A stretch of 64,000 nucleotides of DNA from Actinomortierella ambigua (GCA_016098155.1 JAAAJB010000085.1:1-64000), one strand, 5' to 3'. Positions 1 to 12,026 are shown, counted from the first letter of the stretch. The notes: a model not told the origin generated them from the sequence alone. A program made the numbers and translations.

Positions 1-1621
1 AGGTGAAAGACCGGGACCCCCCTGTTCCTGTCCGAAAAAAAAAAAAAAAAAAAAAAAAAGCAGAGTGTCGTGAGTATCACACCGTGGTTATCTATTCCCT
101 TCAATCTTTAAAAGGCCGAGAACAACACACACGAAGCAACCCCATTTCCCATACCACCACATGAACTTTCGGTGCCTCCTTCGGCTTGACCAGGCCCAGC
201 ATCTCCGCAATCGACTTGCTCTTCGCTTTTGGTTTCGAAGGTATCAGCACCTGCGGCACCTCCGCGCCGCCACCACCTTCCTGCGACGCACTCTTCAGCA
301 TGGCCTCCTCCTCCTTCCTGGCCTCATCCAGCAGCTCCCAGGCTGGGTCGTACAAGATGATCGCGCCCTCCATCGTATAATCAAACGCCGCGCTCGCCTC
401 CACGGGCATGCGTCGCTTCACGCCCAGTGTCAGATGCGGACTCGGTCGGATATCGGCCACCCCACCGGCGGGCAGCTTTGTAAACGTCGGGATCTTGAAT
501 TTGCGCCCCAGCGTCGCCATCGATCGCTGGCTCGGTTGTGACTTGGCCGCCAACAGTGGTCTGGACGAAATGCTCACACTCAACGTCGCGAGCGGCGTAC
601 GACCCGATCGTGTCTTGCGCGCTGTTACCGTCGTCCGCGCTTGGACCGACGACAGGATGCCCTTTGTGGTGTTGTTGTGGGCCTTTTTGGGACGCTTGGT
701 CATGGGTTTGTAGGCGTTGTTGGAATCCGAGTCGTCATCATTTTCGTTGTTGTCGTCGTCGTCCTCATAGTCATCTTCATCTTCCTCATCCTGGTCCTTT
801 TCTTTCGGTCGCCGTGAAGGTGGTGGTGGCTTGACAACAGCGTCCTGGTCTGGCTCATCCTTAAAAGCTGCCTTGTCGTCGTCTTCTACTGGATCCACCT
901 CCATCTGGTGAGTCGACGAAGGGGTCGGGACGGCGGCCAGTTGGCGCTGGAGGAGCGGCATCGACTTTTTGGAGGTCGAAGCCAGCACCATTGGTTTGTC
1001 GGACGGCTTACTCCCTTTGGCGGTCTTGGACGGTGGGCTACGACTCTTGGATGGGTTCGGTATCACCACCTGAACCCGCGCCTTGACCGCCACAGTGGTC
1101 GTGGTCGCGGTCGCAGTGGTCGGAGCCCGTGGGTTCTCAATGAGCCCGTCGTCGTTGTCCTCGCCGCTGCTGGGTGGTACATCGCTCAATGAGTCTTCGT
1201 CGTCTGACATGCGGACGAATTCGACCTTCTTTGGATTTGGCGATTTGACCGACGGCGTCTTTTTGAGAATTGAGGGCTTGACAGGGCCGGTCATGAGTAG
1301 TGGAGGGTCGACTTGTGTGGCTAGTGGCATGGGTAGAACTGATGGTGGTGGAGGCAGGGGCATTACGTCTTGTGCCAGGTCATTGTTGTCTACTGGCGCC
1401 ACCAAGGGTGCATGCACTGTGCTAGTATCCTTCTCCTCTGCGTCATTCTGAGAGTTGGTGGCACTGGACTGCGAAGACGATTCGTCTGACTGTGGTGGTG
1501 TGAGGGATGCACTGGCAGCGGCATCAGGAGCGCGATCGGATGTCGCGTCCGATTGTGAGCTGGCGCTGCTAGACTTTGATGGCGGCCTCCGAAGCGACAG
1601 CCCCGAGAAGGTTCGCTTCAT
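1..1621 (-). CDS. Rdh54/RAD54B-like SNF2 recombination ATPase, N-terminal part (partial)
   Basis: The first coding exon runs from 1621 to 155 (489 codons). A GTATGG donor follows, then a 127-nt intron containing a 25-base A/T run (35-59), an acceptor at 28-29 and a second exon (27-1) that leaves the window. Most of the exon is a disordered, acidic and Ser/Pro-rich tail with a run of D/E around residues 270-295. Near the end lies LGVKRRMP, followed about 10 residues later by DYTMEGAIILYDP. This resembles the conserved segment before the helicase core of Rdh54/RAD54B. The spliced junction reads VHVV-EQGGPGLSP, which fits the lead-in to the LRPHQ motif of that family. Such proteins remodel Rad51/Dmc1 filaments in homologous recombination. 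The catalytic SNF2 domain is outside the window, so the assignment rests on a short stretch and remains tentative. Confidence 0.55.
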
Positions 1622-1809
1622 AATGATGGCAGAGGAAAGGGCGAAGGATGTTTGACAATGTGGTGAAAGGAAAGCGCGTCAAAAATGGTGCAAGTCTGCC
1701 CCTGAAAGGCACCCACACTCTTCAAAATAGTCACAGTGGCAAAATTGACTTGGTGCGCCACCATATAGTTTTCTAGATATATAAGATATAACAGCATTTA
1801 TCATATATG

Positions 1810-2883
1810 CTACATGATCAGACATGGCGCTTCGGAGTAGTAGTCCGGGTTGCCACAGTTTTCCGAGCATCGCGCCTCCATCTCATCCCAAGGACTGCCG
1901 CACGAGAAGCACATGCTTTGCCCGCAGTGACAGACCACATGCGGACACCCTTGCGTCTTCTCAATCACAAACCGGCACGACGGGCAGTGTCGCCACCGCC
2001 GGTCCTTGATCATCTGGACCATCGCCAAGTCCTCCTCTGCCGTGTCGCCACCGCCCTCCACCTGTCCCCGATACTGTTCACAGGTCAAGCCGCGGTGGTA
2101 GGGCACCGCACACGATGCACAATAGCTCGTCATGCATTCGGGACACCGCACCACTGTCCCATCCCGATCGTCCAGGTCAATAATTGCACCACATTCCGGC
2201 CGTGGGCAACACGCCTTGTTTGCCACATGGATCTCTGCCAGCTTGCGGTACCAAGTATCAAGCTGCTCTCGCTCCAGAACCAGCTCTCCAGAGTCGACGG
2301 GGATCGTTGATCGACAGCCAGGCTGTGGACACTGGATTGGGAATCGCGCTTTGGGATCCTGAAGACTGTGGATAAGATATGTCTGTAGGCAGCTCAGGCA
2401 TAGGCCATGCTGGCATGGCATAATGATGCCAATCTCCTTGGACGCAATTGAATCTGGTGGTTGTTGCTGTTGTTGTTGTTGTTGCTGTGCTGTCGTTGGG
2501 TCATCTGGTGATTCTTCTGCCAATGGACTTTGTAATGAGCCAGTTGTCGTGAAAGCCTGGCGATGGAAGGTGGACGAGGGTTGTTGCTGTTCTTCTTGCT
2601 CTTGTGAACGGTGTTCAGATGTCGCTGCGATGGCAGTGCCTTTGATCATCCCAAAAGACCGCGCCACTTGGAATGTAAAGTTGCGCGCCATCTCAATCCG
2701 TGCGCTGGCTGTTTGCTCAAGAGATGGCGCCGAGGATGTGGAAGCGGAGGGATGGCTGGGCGGCAAAGGCCCGAGATCAAAGGTTGAGAACCGTTCAAAG
2801 CAAATACCGCAGGTTGTTGGAGACACAGAGTTCTTCAACAGCTCCTCTCGGTCTAGCCTTCGGTCTATCCTTGCCAGGTTCAT
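1810..2883 (-). CDS. RBR (RING-IBR-RING) E3 ubiquitin ligase
   Basis: Single-exon gene of 357 aa. RING1 uses C25/C28, then C157, H159, C162, C165, C185 and C190. The IBR lies at about 226-268 (CCPRPEC, CPEC, CASC). RING2/Rcat lies at 300-328 (CPSC, GCPH, CHCG, CFSC). By analogy with parkin, the Cys of GCPH (C313) is the expected catalytic residue that takes ubiquitin as a thioester. About 128 residues are inserted between the first and second zinc-ligand pairs of RING1. This insert is rich in Q/S/P with a polyQ run at about 133-141 and is far longer than the usual RING loop. There is no RWD, UBA or transmembrane segment. It is transcribed in the same direction as the Rdh54-like gene 188 bp downstream. 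The RBR class is certain; the substrate is unknown. Confidence 0.9.
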   Translation of the reverse strand: MNLARIDRRLDREELLKNSVSPTTCGICFERFSTFDLGPLPPSHPSASTSSAPSLEQTASARIEMARNFTFQVARSFGMIKGTAIAATSEHRSQEQEEQQQPSSTFHRQAFTTTGSLQSPLAEESPDDPTTAQQQQQQQQQPPDSIASKEIGIIMPCQHGLCLSCLQTYLIHSLQDPKARFPIQCPQPGCRSTIPVDSGELVLEREQLDTWYRKLAEIHVANKACCPRPECGAIIDLDDRDGTVVRCPECMTSYCASCAVPYHRGLTCEQYRGQVEGGGDTAEEDLAMVQMIKDRRWRHCPSCRFVIEKTQGCPHVVCHCGQSMCFSCGSPWDEMEARCSENCGNPDYYSEAPCLIM

Positions 2884-2983
2884 AAATTATTACATATTAA
2901 GACCACACAAGAGAGTTTTAGTACACTGGGCGATTGCCACCAATTTTTTTTTCTTGGTGTTCACCATGTGCAACAGCCTCCTC

Positions 2984-3553
2984 TCAGTAAACACGCTGCT
3001 CCGCAGCGTAGTTCATGCAATGTTTACCTTGAGCGCGCATCCGAGCAGCCGTTTTTCGCGTCTCATAGTCTCCAGGGATGGAGGTGTGCCAAAGTTCTGG
3101 GTGGTAGTTTGTCGCGTGATGGCTATAGTCGCGAAGCATGCCCGGCATGATAAGCAGCATGTCGTTATCGAATTCATACTGTATCTCCTCTGGCTCGTCG
3201 ACATCGTCATCGTCATCGCTCACGTTGTCCACACCAGCACGGTCGCCTTCATTGCACTCTTCATCCCCGCTGCTGCTGCTGCTTCTGCCGGAATGACCAC
3301 GCTGGCTAGTGGGTTCTCGGCCTTTGTTCGCAAGCGTCGTGGAGGGTGATCCGGTGCTATAGGTCTCGCTTGTGCAAAGGGGTGGGGCATGAAAGGATGT
3401 TGCTGCTTGGGAGAGGGTGGCCCTGCCTTTGCCTTTGGCCCCGAGTCTCTGGCCGCTGCCTCGCACAGCGTGGTGGTCGTCCTCAAAGTCGGACAGAAAG
3501 ATGAGGTCGTATTCGTCGTCGATGAATTCAGGGGGAGTGGCAGTCGATGCCAT
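2984..3553 (-). CDS. acidic, disordered hypothetical protein
   Basis: Uninterrupted 189-codon ORF whose ATG lies 303 bp from the divergent EMC2 start and whose stop is 100 bp upstream of the RBR gene. The N-terminus is acidic (IDDEYDLIFLSDFEDD). The middle is Ser/Gly-rich, followed by a D/E cluster (DNVSDDDDDVDEPEEIQYE). The C-terminal part (NDMLLIMPGMLRDYSHHATNY to the end) is less biased and may be the folded or binding portion. No known domain, signal peptide or membrane segment was recognised. ORF length, codon usage and its position between two real genes support a gene; the function is unknown. Confidence 0.55.
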   Translation of the reverse strand: MASTATPPEFIDDEYDLIFLSDFEDDHHAVRGSGQRLGAKGKGRATLSQAATSFHAPPLCTSETYSTGSPSTTLANKGREPTSQRGHSGRSSSSSGDEECNEGDRAGVDNVSDDDDDVDEPEEIQYEFDNDMLLIMPGMLRDYSHHATNYHPELWHTSIPGDYETRKTAARMRAQGKHCMNYAAEQRVY

Positions 3554-3856
3554 TAGAGCAGAGTGGAGGTGAATGGGAGGTGTTGAGGCGAATGAGAGGA
3601 GTAGCAGAGAGTGGGTGTGTGTCTATGTGGTATGTCTTTGTGTGTGTGAAGCGAAATACATGCCAAGAAACCAATGACTTATTTGGGGGCGTGTGAGAGT
3701 GAAGAGCGAGCTGGAGACCATGGGGGAAGAAGGTCGTTGTCGCATGGGCTGTGTTGCGCACCCCTACACTCACTCAACGGTCTTGGCTGATCAACTTTGA
3801 ACCAAGAGGCGAAAAAAACCCAACCTTGTTCACCTCCATCATCCCCCTACTCAGCC
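3554..3856. promoter_or_regulatory. divergent intergenic promoter region (hypothetical protein / EMC2)
   Basis: 303 bp separate two start codons that point away from each other, so both core promoters should lie here. A GT/CACA-rich stretch lies around 3600-3660. No clear TATA box was identified on either strand. Confidence 0.4.
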
Positions 3857-5053
3857 ATGGTCAACGCCGCCAAAGTACTCCAGGACCTGCGCGCCTCCGC
3901 TGAGCGCAAGCCAGATGTCGTTGTGCGCCTGGGAAAACCCCTCATCATCAGCGGCGCCGTCAAGAAGCTCGATGCTGATGGTATACCGGACATGGAAACG
4001 CATGCAACACATCCATAGCGCTAGATGATGACTCTAACTGACAACGGACTAACAAGGACCAATCACTCTCCCTACTCTTACCACTAGCCTGGCTCGTTTA
4101 TGAGCAGGTCGCTATCGCCGCCTTGGATGTTGGAGACGAGCTGCTTGCCCACGTAAGTCGACATAAGAGACGCGCGCGTCAAGTCGCAAGGAAGTGATGG
4201 AGTAATAGGACGCGCCTGCCCCCCCCCATTACCGATGCTTTACTGACATGGTTGTCCTTGGATATTTTTCACCCAAATCTCTTTAGAAATGCATCGAGGC
4301 ATTGGAGGCCAAGTTCCCTGGATCCGCACGAGTTCGTCGGTTGCAAGGAATGCGACTGGAGGCTCATGGCAAACTCGAAGAGGCCTCTGGCGTTTACAAG
4401 GCCATCCTAGAGGAAGACGAGACCAATGTCGTACGTCGATTGCCCAAAAAATTTGAAATTCCATGCCCACTATTCCTTCTTTGGTTCTTCAGTGATGAAG
4501 CAGACTTACTCATTACGATCTTCGCAACTGTCACTCTTTCCTCTAGCTGGCGTCAAAGAGACAAGTGATGGTTCTGCACGCGATGGGTCAGACTACCGAG
4601 GCCATTGCAGCGCTGGTCAAATATCTGGATATCAACTACACGGACTTTGAAGCATGGCTGCAATTGGGTGATATGTACCTCAGCGAGCACATGTATCCTC
4701 AGGCGGCCTTTTGTCTCGAGGAATGCTTAATGCTTCAGCCACAGAACCACATCTTCCACCTCAAATATGCCGAGATTCTGTACACTCAGGAAAACTATTC
4801 TTTGGCCCTCAAGGAGTTTTGCCGCGTGGTCGAGCTCTGCAAGGATCATGTCCGTGGTCTCTATGGTATCAAGCTGTGCACATCACATCTGCGTCAAAAT
4901 CCACGATTGGCAAAGGACACCAAGGCAACAAATCAGGAGGATCTGGAGGCAATAGATCTGCTGGCCACCGAGCGCTTGCTGGCAGTGTACAGCTCGGACA
5001 AGGCAGCTCCATCAAGCAAGGATTCCAGCAAGAGATGGCTCGAGAGCCTCTAG
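3857..5053 (+). CDS. EMC2: ER membrane protein complex subunit 2 (TPR protein)
   Basis: Four exons: 3857-3980, 4088-4152, 4287-4430 and 4547-5053, giving 279 aa, close to the family's usual size. All junctions are GT-AG and keep frame. The order of segments matches EMC2/TTC35: VYEQVAIAALDVGDELL, then KFPGSARVRRLQGMRLEA, then a TPR block with EAWLQLGDMYLSEHMYPQAA, AFCLEECLMLQPQNH and RGLYGIKL. EMC2 is the soluble, cytosolic TPR scaffold of the ER membrane protein complex, which inserts tail-anchored and polytopic membrane proteins. The start was chosen because it gives the family N-terminus (MVNAAKVLQDLR); the frame is open 60 nt further upstream but adds only unrelated residues. Confidence 0.92.
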
Positions 5054-6284
5054 TCAAAAGGAGAAAATTATACACAAAACAAACTGGAGAAAGCGATTGG
5101 AATAGCTGTAGTTTCTAAAGAGTGCAATCATGCGCGGTTTGCTGAACTCTTATTTATGCTGGAAGGTAGTGAACTGGGGTGGTAAACTATGATGTCATGG
5201 TGTCATGGTGTCAACACCTTTGCTAGAAGGGGGAGGGAGGGAGGGACGTACTCGTTTGCGATCGCCTTCCGAGCGCTCGAGGGATGAGGGTGAGAAGTGA
5301 TTGAAATGTTATGCTCGGCGTGTGTCTGCCCAGTGATACCCATCGCCGCGTCATGGGGCTCGCTTGCAATGTGTGGAGCTCGCTCTCTGCCAACAGAACT
5401 TGAAAGTCATCTGGGGTTTAGGACTGAGCCCTCGTTTTGCCGATGGTGCAATATCGGATGTGCTGAGCTCGCATCCTGCCACCAGCTCGCCATGCATGTC
5501 CTTTAGAGCGGCCACCAACGCCGGTGCCTGGCTCGCCAATCAAAAGAATAGGCTGCACCGCATATTGCCAGGGTATTCCCTGAAATAATGTATTTCAGAG
5601 CGAGATTGCTTTTTTCGCGACGTTTTGGCAACGGTAGTGTGGGGGGTAGGGACTATTTTTCAAGGTGGGGTGTCTGAATGACTAAATGAAGTGAGCAAAA
5701 GCGGTCATCCCACTGACTATGAGCGCGCGAAGCAATAGGTGCCCCTGGTTGCTCCTACAGCACATGTGTGTCCGTGGGGTTGCAGAAAGGAAATGTCGCG
5801 TGCGCAGACAGGGTAGGTAAGATGCAAAATTTCCAGACGCGGAAACGGAAAGGGCGTGGGGACAAGGATAGGCTTGTCTTGGGGTGCGATGGACTCATGC
5901 AAGAAGCACCAGAAATACTCTATATTATATTTGCATCGTGCAATAAGAGGATCTCACAATGAAAAGAATGAAGGGAAGAAACGCTCAGGAAAGAAAAAGT
6001 CTCTTCAAGATTTCAGAGTCCCACCCGTCTTGGCTGAAATACTCACCAGCAACTATTCCATTATCACTAGCCGCCACGATCAAGACACACACACACACAA
6101 TAACACACATACATATCCTCTTCGATCGCATCGAAGCATCAATAACACTAGAAACAAACGTAGTTTTTAATCGTGCTTTTCGATTGACAGACGTGTCAGA
6201 CTGAACAAAGGCTGGTTTGTCGGCTCTGTGATGGGGTCATCGGTGGAACTATGGTGATTTTGGCTCTCCGATAAATGGCTCTGC
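5054..6284. other. intergenic, no gene recognised
   Basis: About 1.2 kb between the EMC2 stop and the stop of the small secreted protein (convergent genes). It holds 3'UTR sequence, a G-rich patch near 5228-5245 and a short (AC)n microsatellite at about 6083-6100. The small ORFs present have no coding character. Confidence 0.5.
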
Positions 6285-6644
6285 CTACTTCTCATCGCGT
6301 TCCAACTCACACTGGAAGGAGTTCACCGTGAGTGATCCTCCTAATTCATAATTATCGTGGTCACCTCCCCCAAACCAGGCGTAATCGTCCCCTTCCGATG
6401 CCTCTAGTTCAGTGCAATCGTCGGTCGTATAGACCATGCAATAGTCACCGTCGTAGACGGCGTCCACGATCGTGAGGGGGGTTTCGAGTTTTATGCACAC
6501 GGAGTCAACGTCCTTGCGGATCTGGAACGGGTGATAGTTTTCCGCGTCATCCTTGAGAGTGAAAGTGGCACCGTGGGCGAGCGTACCCAAGAAGGTAGTC
6601 ATGGCGATAGCAGTAATGCCGAGGAGGGTCAGGCAGCGTGTCAT
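6285..6644 (-). CDS. small secreted cysteine-containing protein
   Basis: 119-aa protein starting at MTRCLTLLGITAIAMTTFLG, a typical signal peptide with probable cleavage after about residue 25 (LAHG-ATF). The mature part is about 94 residues, acidic, with four cysteines (SVC, DYC, DDC, FQC), so two disulphides are likely. It contains a Gly/Asp/Tyr-rich stretch (DYAWFGGGDHDNYELGG). The frame is open further upstream, but this ATG is chosen because it creates the signal peptide and the extra residues look like 5'UTR. Small secreted proteins of this kind occur widely in fungi, some as effectors or cell-wall proteins. No specific family was recognised. Confidence 0.7.
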   Translation of the reverse strand: MTRCLTLLGITAIAMTTFLGTLAHGATFTLKDDAENYHPFQIRKDVDSVCIKLETPLTIVDAVYDGDYCMVYTTDDCTELEASEGDDYAWFGGGDHDNYELGGSLTVNSFQCELERDEK

Positions 6645-8239
6645 TTTGGAGGAACCTTGACTATCAAAAGTGAGAGTGCGTTTTGAGGATACGGTAAGCC
6701 GCAAGCAAGTATGAAAGACATCGATGGTAAGGCACAATGTTGCACGGCTTATTGAACTTACTAATGAGGGGTGTGTGAGGTGCAGTGGGAGATTTTGATA
6801 GAGGACATGATCTGTGAGTCTTGAAGGTTTTATACGAAAGGAAGCCGCTAACGGGGGCACCAGGTGACACCAGGATTGTCGACCATGGTTCCGGAAGGAG
6901 ATTAGGCTCGGTTACCCAACAAATTTCGTTGAGAATGGTTGGGTAACTGCAGCCTAAAGAAACATAGAGTAGTACGTGCCAATGATGCTGGAAGGGCATT
7001 AACGCTTATGGTAGTTATTCGAAATAGAACACCGACTTGTGCACTGGAACCACCTCAGGCACATGAATGAAGAGTACCACGGGGGGAAGGGGATGAGACA
7101 GACTGTCTCACAGCATTGTGGATAAACGAAAGGCTATAGGGCTAGTTAACACCATGAAAGGGTGGAAAGTAGGTGTCCCAAAATCAAGGGCATTGCGCCC
7201 TCAGCATGGCTGTATGTGAGATTAAGAAACCTGCGGTTGCAGGATCAGGTGCCATATCGTCGGAGTCTGCATCAATCTCCCTGTCCCACCTGAAGGATCG
7301 AGTCCAGGTACACAGAACAGCCGGTCCGCTTATGTACGCCTCTCCGTCTCTACTTCTCCACCCTGCGCCCGCGCTTCAACGAGATAGAAAAGGCCCCCCT
7401 CTAGTAGAAAAGCAATAAAAACTCGCCCCGAAAGGGGGGAGGAGGGGAGGGGCTTTGTGCTAAAGAACTCAGAAACCAGGTGGCATCGACATCAAGGACG
7501 CGAGTTTGACGTTACCAACGAAAAAATTCCTGCGATTGTTGCTGTGCAACGGTGACTTGGAATAGGATCACAGCATCCAAAGGGCAGGGCTGAGTGACAA
7601 AGCCTAAGGTAGGTACTTCTCGTTTTTTTTGGGTGTGATCCAGGCAGCAGAACTATAGTCGCGAATATGGATGTTGTTTGCCTCTGTTTCAATGCTATTG
7701 CTTGGAAAAAGAGTGACACAATAATCAATCTACGCTAGCCATAGTGCAAATGGCCGATGAACACGATATCTTTCATCCCTGTCCCTTGTCCCCTTCTCTT
7801 CCCGATAAGAAGAATCAGAAAGAACAAGTGGGGCTCGAGGGATGGGAATGAAAAATCGAGGGCTGGGGTTTGTACTGTATTTTCTTTTCTTTTCAAGCGT
7901 ACTGTACTTGTTCCCGATGTCTCAGGAGCGCTCTAACATGAACACGAACTTCTAGTACACGAGCCTTGTTTCCAGCCTTCCAGCTTCTTCTGGTCGCTGT
8001 TCTACCACGCATGATGTATCTGCACAATCGTTGTTCCCGTTTCGAGTGTATAAGGCTGAACGTTGTATTCCTAAAAACACAACCTTGTACCTCAAAGTTG
8101 GGATGCAGAAACCGCGCAGATGAATGAACTTGTCTCCAAGCTTCAAACGTTCAAACCACCTAGCCCATCCTTTGAAATTACTGAGAAAACTGACAAACAT
8201 ACTACAACGATGACTGAGGGCGGGTTTTGTTTATTTTAA
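6645..8239. other. intergenic, no gene recognised
   Basis: About 1.6 kb containing the promoter of the small secreted protein and the 3' flank of VPS53. A purine-rich patch lies at about 7430-7455. No ORF with coding character and no RNA gene was recognised. Confidence 0.45.
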
Positions 8240-11200
8240 TCAAGGTGCTTCTTGGTTGTCCTTCTTGGCTCGCATGCCTGCTACGAGTTTGCGTAGGTTC
8301 GCATTCAGTCTCGCGCTCGTTGCAAAGGCTCCTGCAGCTGACGTCGGACCACCTCCTGCAGCACCACCGCTTCCTTGACCGTTGTTTGCTCCACTCGCAG
8401 CACCACCGGCGTCTCGTTCTGACGACACTCGTTGTTGAGCATCATCGCTGGTCGACAGCCGATGTGTCCCCGATCCGCCACCTCCTGGCGAGCCGGTGAG
8501 ACCGGAGAACGGGCTATGGCTGAGCAGATTACCAATCTGCTGGTACGTGCCCCCATGCTGACCGCCACCGCCGCTGCCTCCTTGCCCTCCAGGATTTGCA
8601 CCCGCCCCTTGCAGCAAGCTGGCCATGTTTCCGACAAGTCCACCGGCCATCATCCCCTGCCCGACCGTCGAGGCCGGCTGGGAGGGTAGCCCTTGAAGGA
8701 CCGACATGACGGGCGCATTGTCCTGCAAGTTATCCATGTCGACCTGCTTCCGCTGGAACAAGTCCATCATCGGCTGTTGCTCCGACCGCTTCAAGCCCTT
8801 CAGCTCGAGGATCCGCTGGAAGTTGCCCTGATGCCGATCCCCAATCAACAAGAAATAGTGGTCGATAAACATCTCCACAGGCTCATGCGGTCGCATCGTC
8901 GTCTTGAGAATAGTCTCCACTTTGCCTAAACCGCGCTGCACAAATCGCACAAACGTCGCCGGTGCTGCCGCGGCCGCTGCTGCTGGCGTCGGAGTCGGCA
9001 AATCCAGGCCCATCGTTGGCAACTCAATCAACAATGTCTTGACTGCCTGCGTGTCCAGCAACATTTGCTCCGCCCCAATCTCACCAATGGGCTTGCACCG
9101 CCACAGATTGCCTGCAAACCGGAGTACAAATGCCTCTACAAACTTGTCGCAGAACGTTCGGAAATACCGCTTGTTCGTCACATACTCCTGGATCGCTCCC
9201 ACATTTGTCCGTAACGTTTGTTGGATCGTTGTGACATATTCTGATTGATCCCCAACGGTCTCCAGCGTTGCCCAGGGAACCTTTGTCATGGCGCTCAAGG
9301 CTGATTCGATGTTGGTCTCGATCGACTGAACCAGTGTCCGAGTACATACCGAGATGATACTAATTATATATGAAAAAAAAACGAGCAGAACGAATTAATC
9401 TCCTCTCCCCGTGTGAGTTGCATATGTTGGTTTTGCTAGCATCGCATATTAGCAACTAGCTCCCGCACCGACATGTCTCATTGTTTACTTTAAGAATGAT
9501 TGTCGCTCCGCCTCCAGACTGACTTGGTCGACATATTCAGGGTCAATATTCGCCCATAAGCGCTCTTCCAGCTAGTGAAAGTCGGTGACCAAAAAAACAA
9601 AACAAAAAAAAATGGGCAAGGGCAAGATAAGTCAATCGGACATCTAATGACAATCGACTCTCCTACACTACAACTCTGAAAAGCAACATACCTGATTGGT
9701 GGTGGTAAGGGAATAGTCAGCTGTGTTGAGTATGATGCAAATTGAGCGGATGTAAAGCTTGTTTACAGGTTTCTTTTCGCTCCTACCATGCACATAAAAA
9801 AAGCCGAGTGTAATGTCCATAGACAATGGGTGAACATCAGGCATGGCTCCAACGGAGGCTGATGTGATCGCTTATTAAAAATATCTGCGCTGTTCCCACT
9901 TACGGTTTGGGTAGTTTTCCCAGAAGAACTTCGTCCGCGTAGACGCGAAGCCACTTGCCAAAGAGTCTGCAAAGGTCCAGGAAGGGCTTCTTGCGCGAAA
10001 GCTTGGCGCAGTTTGTTAGAGCCGATTTGTAGTACATGAAGAGCTCCGTGCTAGACTGAATCACCGTGTTGGACGGGTCGTCTTCCGGATCCAGTTCCTG
10101 AGCCTTAAACTGACGAATCTTGTCTTCCAAGGTACTAAACGGGTTGAATGGGATTCAAAGAAAGAACTCAGTTAAAGGTTCGAGCAACACCCAATCCACA
10201 CTGGAGCCAAAAAAAAATACTGTCTACTTACCGATCTTCAGCGTCGATGTAAAGGCTGAGATACGGTTCAAAACAAGGTGAGATGCTCTCCAAAAATCCT
10301 GCTGGCTCTGGTTCTTCACTCACAGCGTAATCCACGTCCTGGACAAGTACAAAAAAAAGTCCCAAAGATGGGAAGATGCAAAGTTAAAGAGAGGCTCATA
10401 ATCACGTATGATTATTGCTCGTCAGCCCATTGATGCACTTCACTTACTGTCCTGATGAATCGATTCTCGAGCTGTGTCTCAAACTCTAGAGTGAGCTGCA
10501 GAACCTGAAGCAACAGTGGCACGCCGACCTGCGACGCGGTCTTGGCTAAGATGTCCATTAGATCGGCGCGTGTTGTCTGACAGAAACGGAGGCAAAGCAC
10601 TTTACTGACATCCCATGCTGGTGGGAAGATCAAAGCATGTTCGTCGTCGTGGATCTTGAGGAGTCGCTTGAGCCATGCATACCGCCGCGAGGTGTTGTCC
10701 AGTTGCGAGACCTCCTCGCTCGACTTGAAGACGGATCGGTACGCACGAAGCTGTAAATTGCAGTACCACTCGATCAAATCTAACCGCACATCCTCACCCA
10801 AGATGTCGATGACAAGACAAGCACTGGCGAGCTGAGAGACGTTGCCGATCAGGATGCCTTCTGGGGTGAAGGCATTCTCAAAGTCCTTGACAATGTCTCG
10901 CTCCAGGTCTGCTTGCAATGTGGCGACCGAATCGGTCAGCTCCGCAATCTGCCGCACGTTCTGGTATGTCTTAAAGTACTGGATCAGTTGGAGGACGGCC
11001 TCCAGGAGCTGTGACGATTCTCGGTATTGTTTCCGCTGCGCCATCACACGCAGTTGGTCGACTGCCGTAACCAGCATCTGCAGTCGCTTCAGTGTGGTGA
11101 TGGAGAGTGTGAGATGACGCTTTGCATAGTCTAGACTCTTGATGTCGCGCGTGATTTCGTGTACCATCTGCTCTGACTGGGTGGCCTTTTCCTTGATCTC

Positions 11201-11748
11201 CTTGATCTTAAAGAAAAGCTGCTCGATCCCGCGTTTGGCAGCTTCGACTTCCTCCTGGCCCTTTTGTCCGCCATCCGTCTGCGCACGCGTCAGCTCGCGT
11301 AGCTCCTCTTGAACCTGCTTTGCCTTTGCCTGAAGCCTGATCAACACCTGATCGACCGATTTGAGCGAATGTTCTATGACGAGGGTCAAATAAGGTGCAT
11401 GTGGGTCAGACCTGGTGGACCGATAAACGGCAAAAGAGAGAGGAGAGGGAGAAAAGAGAGAGGGGAGAGAGAGAGAGAGAGAGATTAACAGCTACCATTG
11501 GGGAATATCTTGTTGATGTACTCGACAGAGCTAAACTCTTGGGCATCAAGCGGGTCCGAGGAACGCAGGATGGTGGTGATGGAGGAGTTGAGTTCGGGAG
11601 CAAGTTTGATGGCGTCCGCGGTCGCGACGTATTGAGGTGAGGCAGGGGCAATGCCTGGTGAGGGTACATGAGATAGGGCTGATGGAGGGGCAAGAGCGTC
11701 AGCTGACGCGTGTGCCGATGAAGAGGTCGCGGTGGAAGAGGTCGTCAT
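8240..11748 (-). CDS. VPS53: Vps53, GARP tethering complex subunit
   Basis: Seven exons on the minus strand: 11748-11496, 11373-10448, 10338-10232, 10134-9904, 9782-9692, 9571-9489 and 9359-8240, giving 936 aa with consistent phases. Recognisable Vps53 landmarks are VEYINKIFPNEHSL at the N-terminus, then SEQMVHEITRDIKSLDYAKR, RRYAWLKRLLKIHD, CFEPYLSLYIDAED, ILNTADYSLTTTNQ and, near the end, AEQMLLDTQAVKTLLIELP and KGLKRSEQQPM. Vps53 with Vps51, Vps52 and Vps54 tethers endosome-derived vesicles at the trans-Golgi network. Unusual is the roughly 140-residue C-terminal extension rich in Gly, Ser and Ala (GGQGGSGGGGQHGG), which looks disordered and lineage-specific. The start codon is the first ATG (MTTSSTATSSS) giving a short Ser/Ala/Pro leader. 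Confidence 0.93.
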
Positions 11749-12026
11749 GGGTAAAAGTGCATGGCGAGGTGAAGAGAGCAGCAACAGCACACACATACAA
11801 CACACATACACACCGCTGTGAGTCTGTGAGTGTGAGCTTCAGTCCGACTGGTGGCGCTGGATGAGTGCAATTTGGAGTCTGATCAAATCCACTCTGCGCA
11901 ATCCTATTGGGCAGCTGGGTCTTTTTCGCCTCTCTCTCCCCTTCAAAAAGACTATCCCACATCCACCCTTTCTCACAACCCAGCCGTTTCATCTCTTTTT
12001 TTCCTTCAGCAATTGACATCGACAGC
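11749..12026. promoter_or_regulatory. divergent promoter between VPS53 and SEC62
   Basis: 278 bp between the start codons of two secretory-pathway genes facing away from each other. Both cores must fit here, so shared regulation is possible. It contains an AC/CATACA-rich stretch at about 11785-11815 and the sequence TCCTATTGGGC at about 11900, whose ATTGG core could be a CCAAT-type element. Confidence 0.4.

Noticed and set aside
2423..3349. 308-codon plus-strand ORF
   Set aside because: Largely antisense to the RBR ligase and the acidic protein; begins with a polyC-encoding shadow of the polyQ tract and has no domain.
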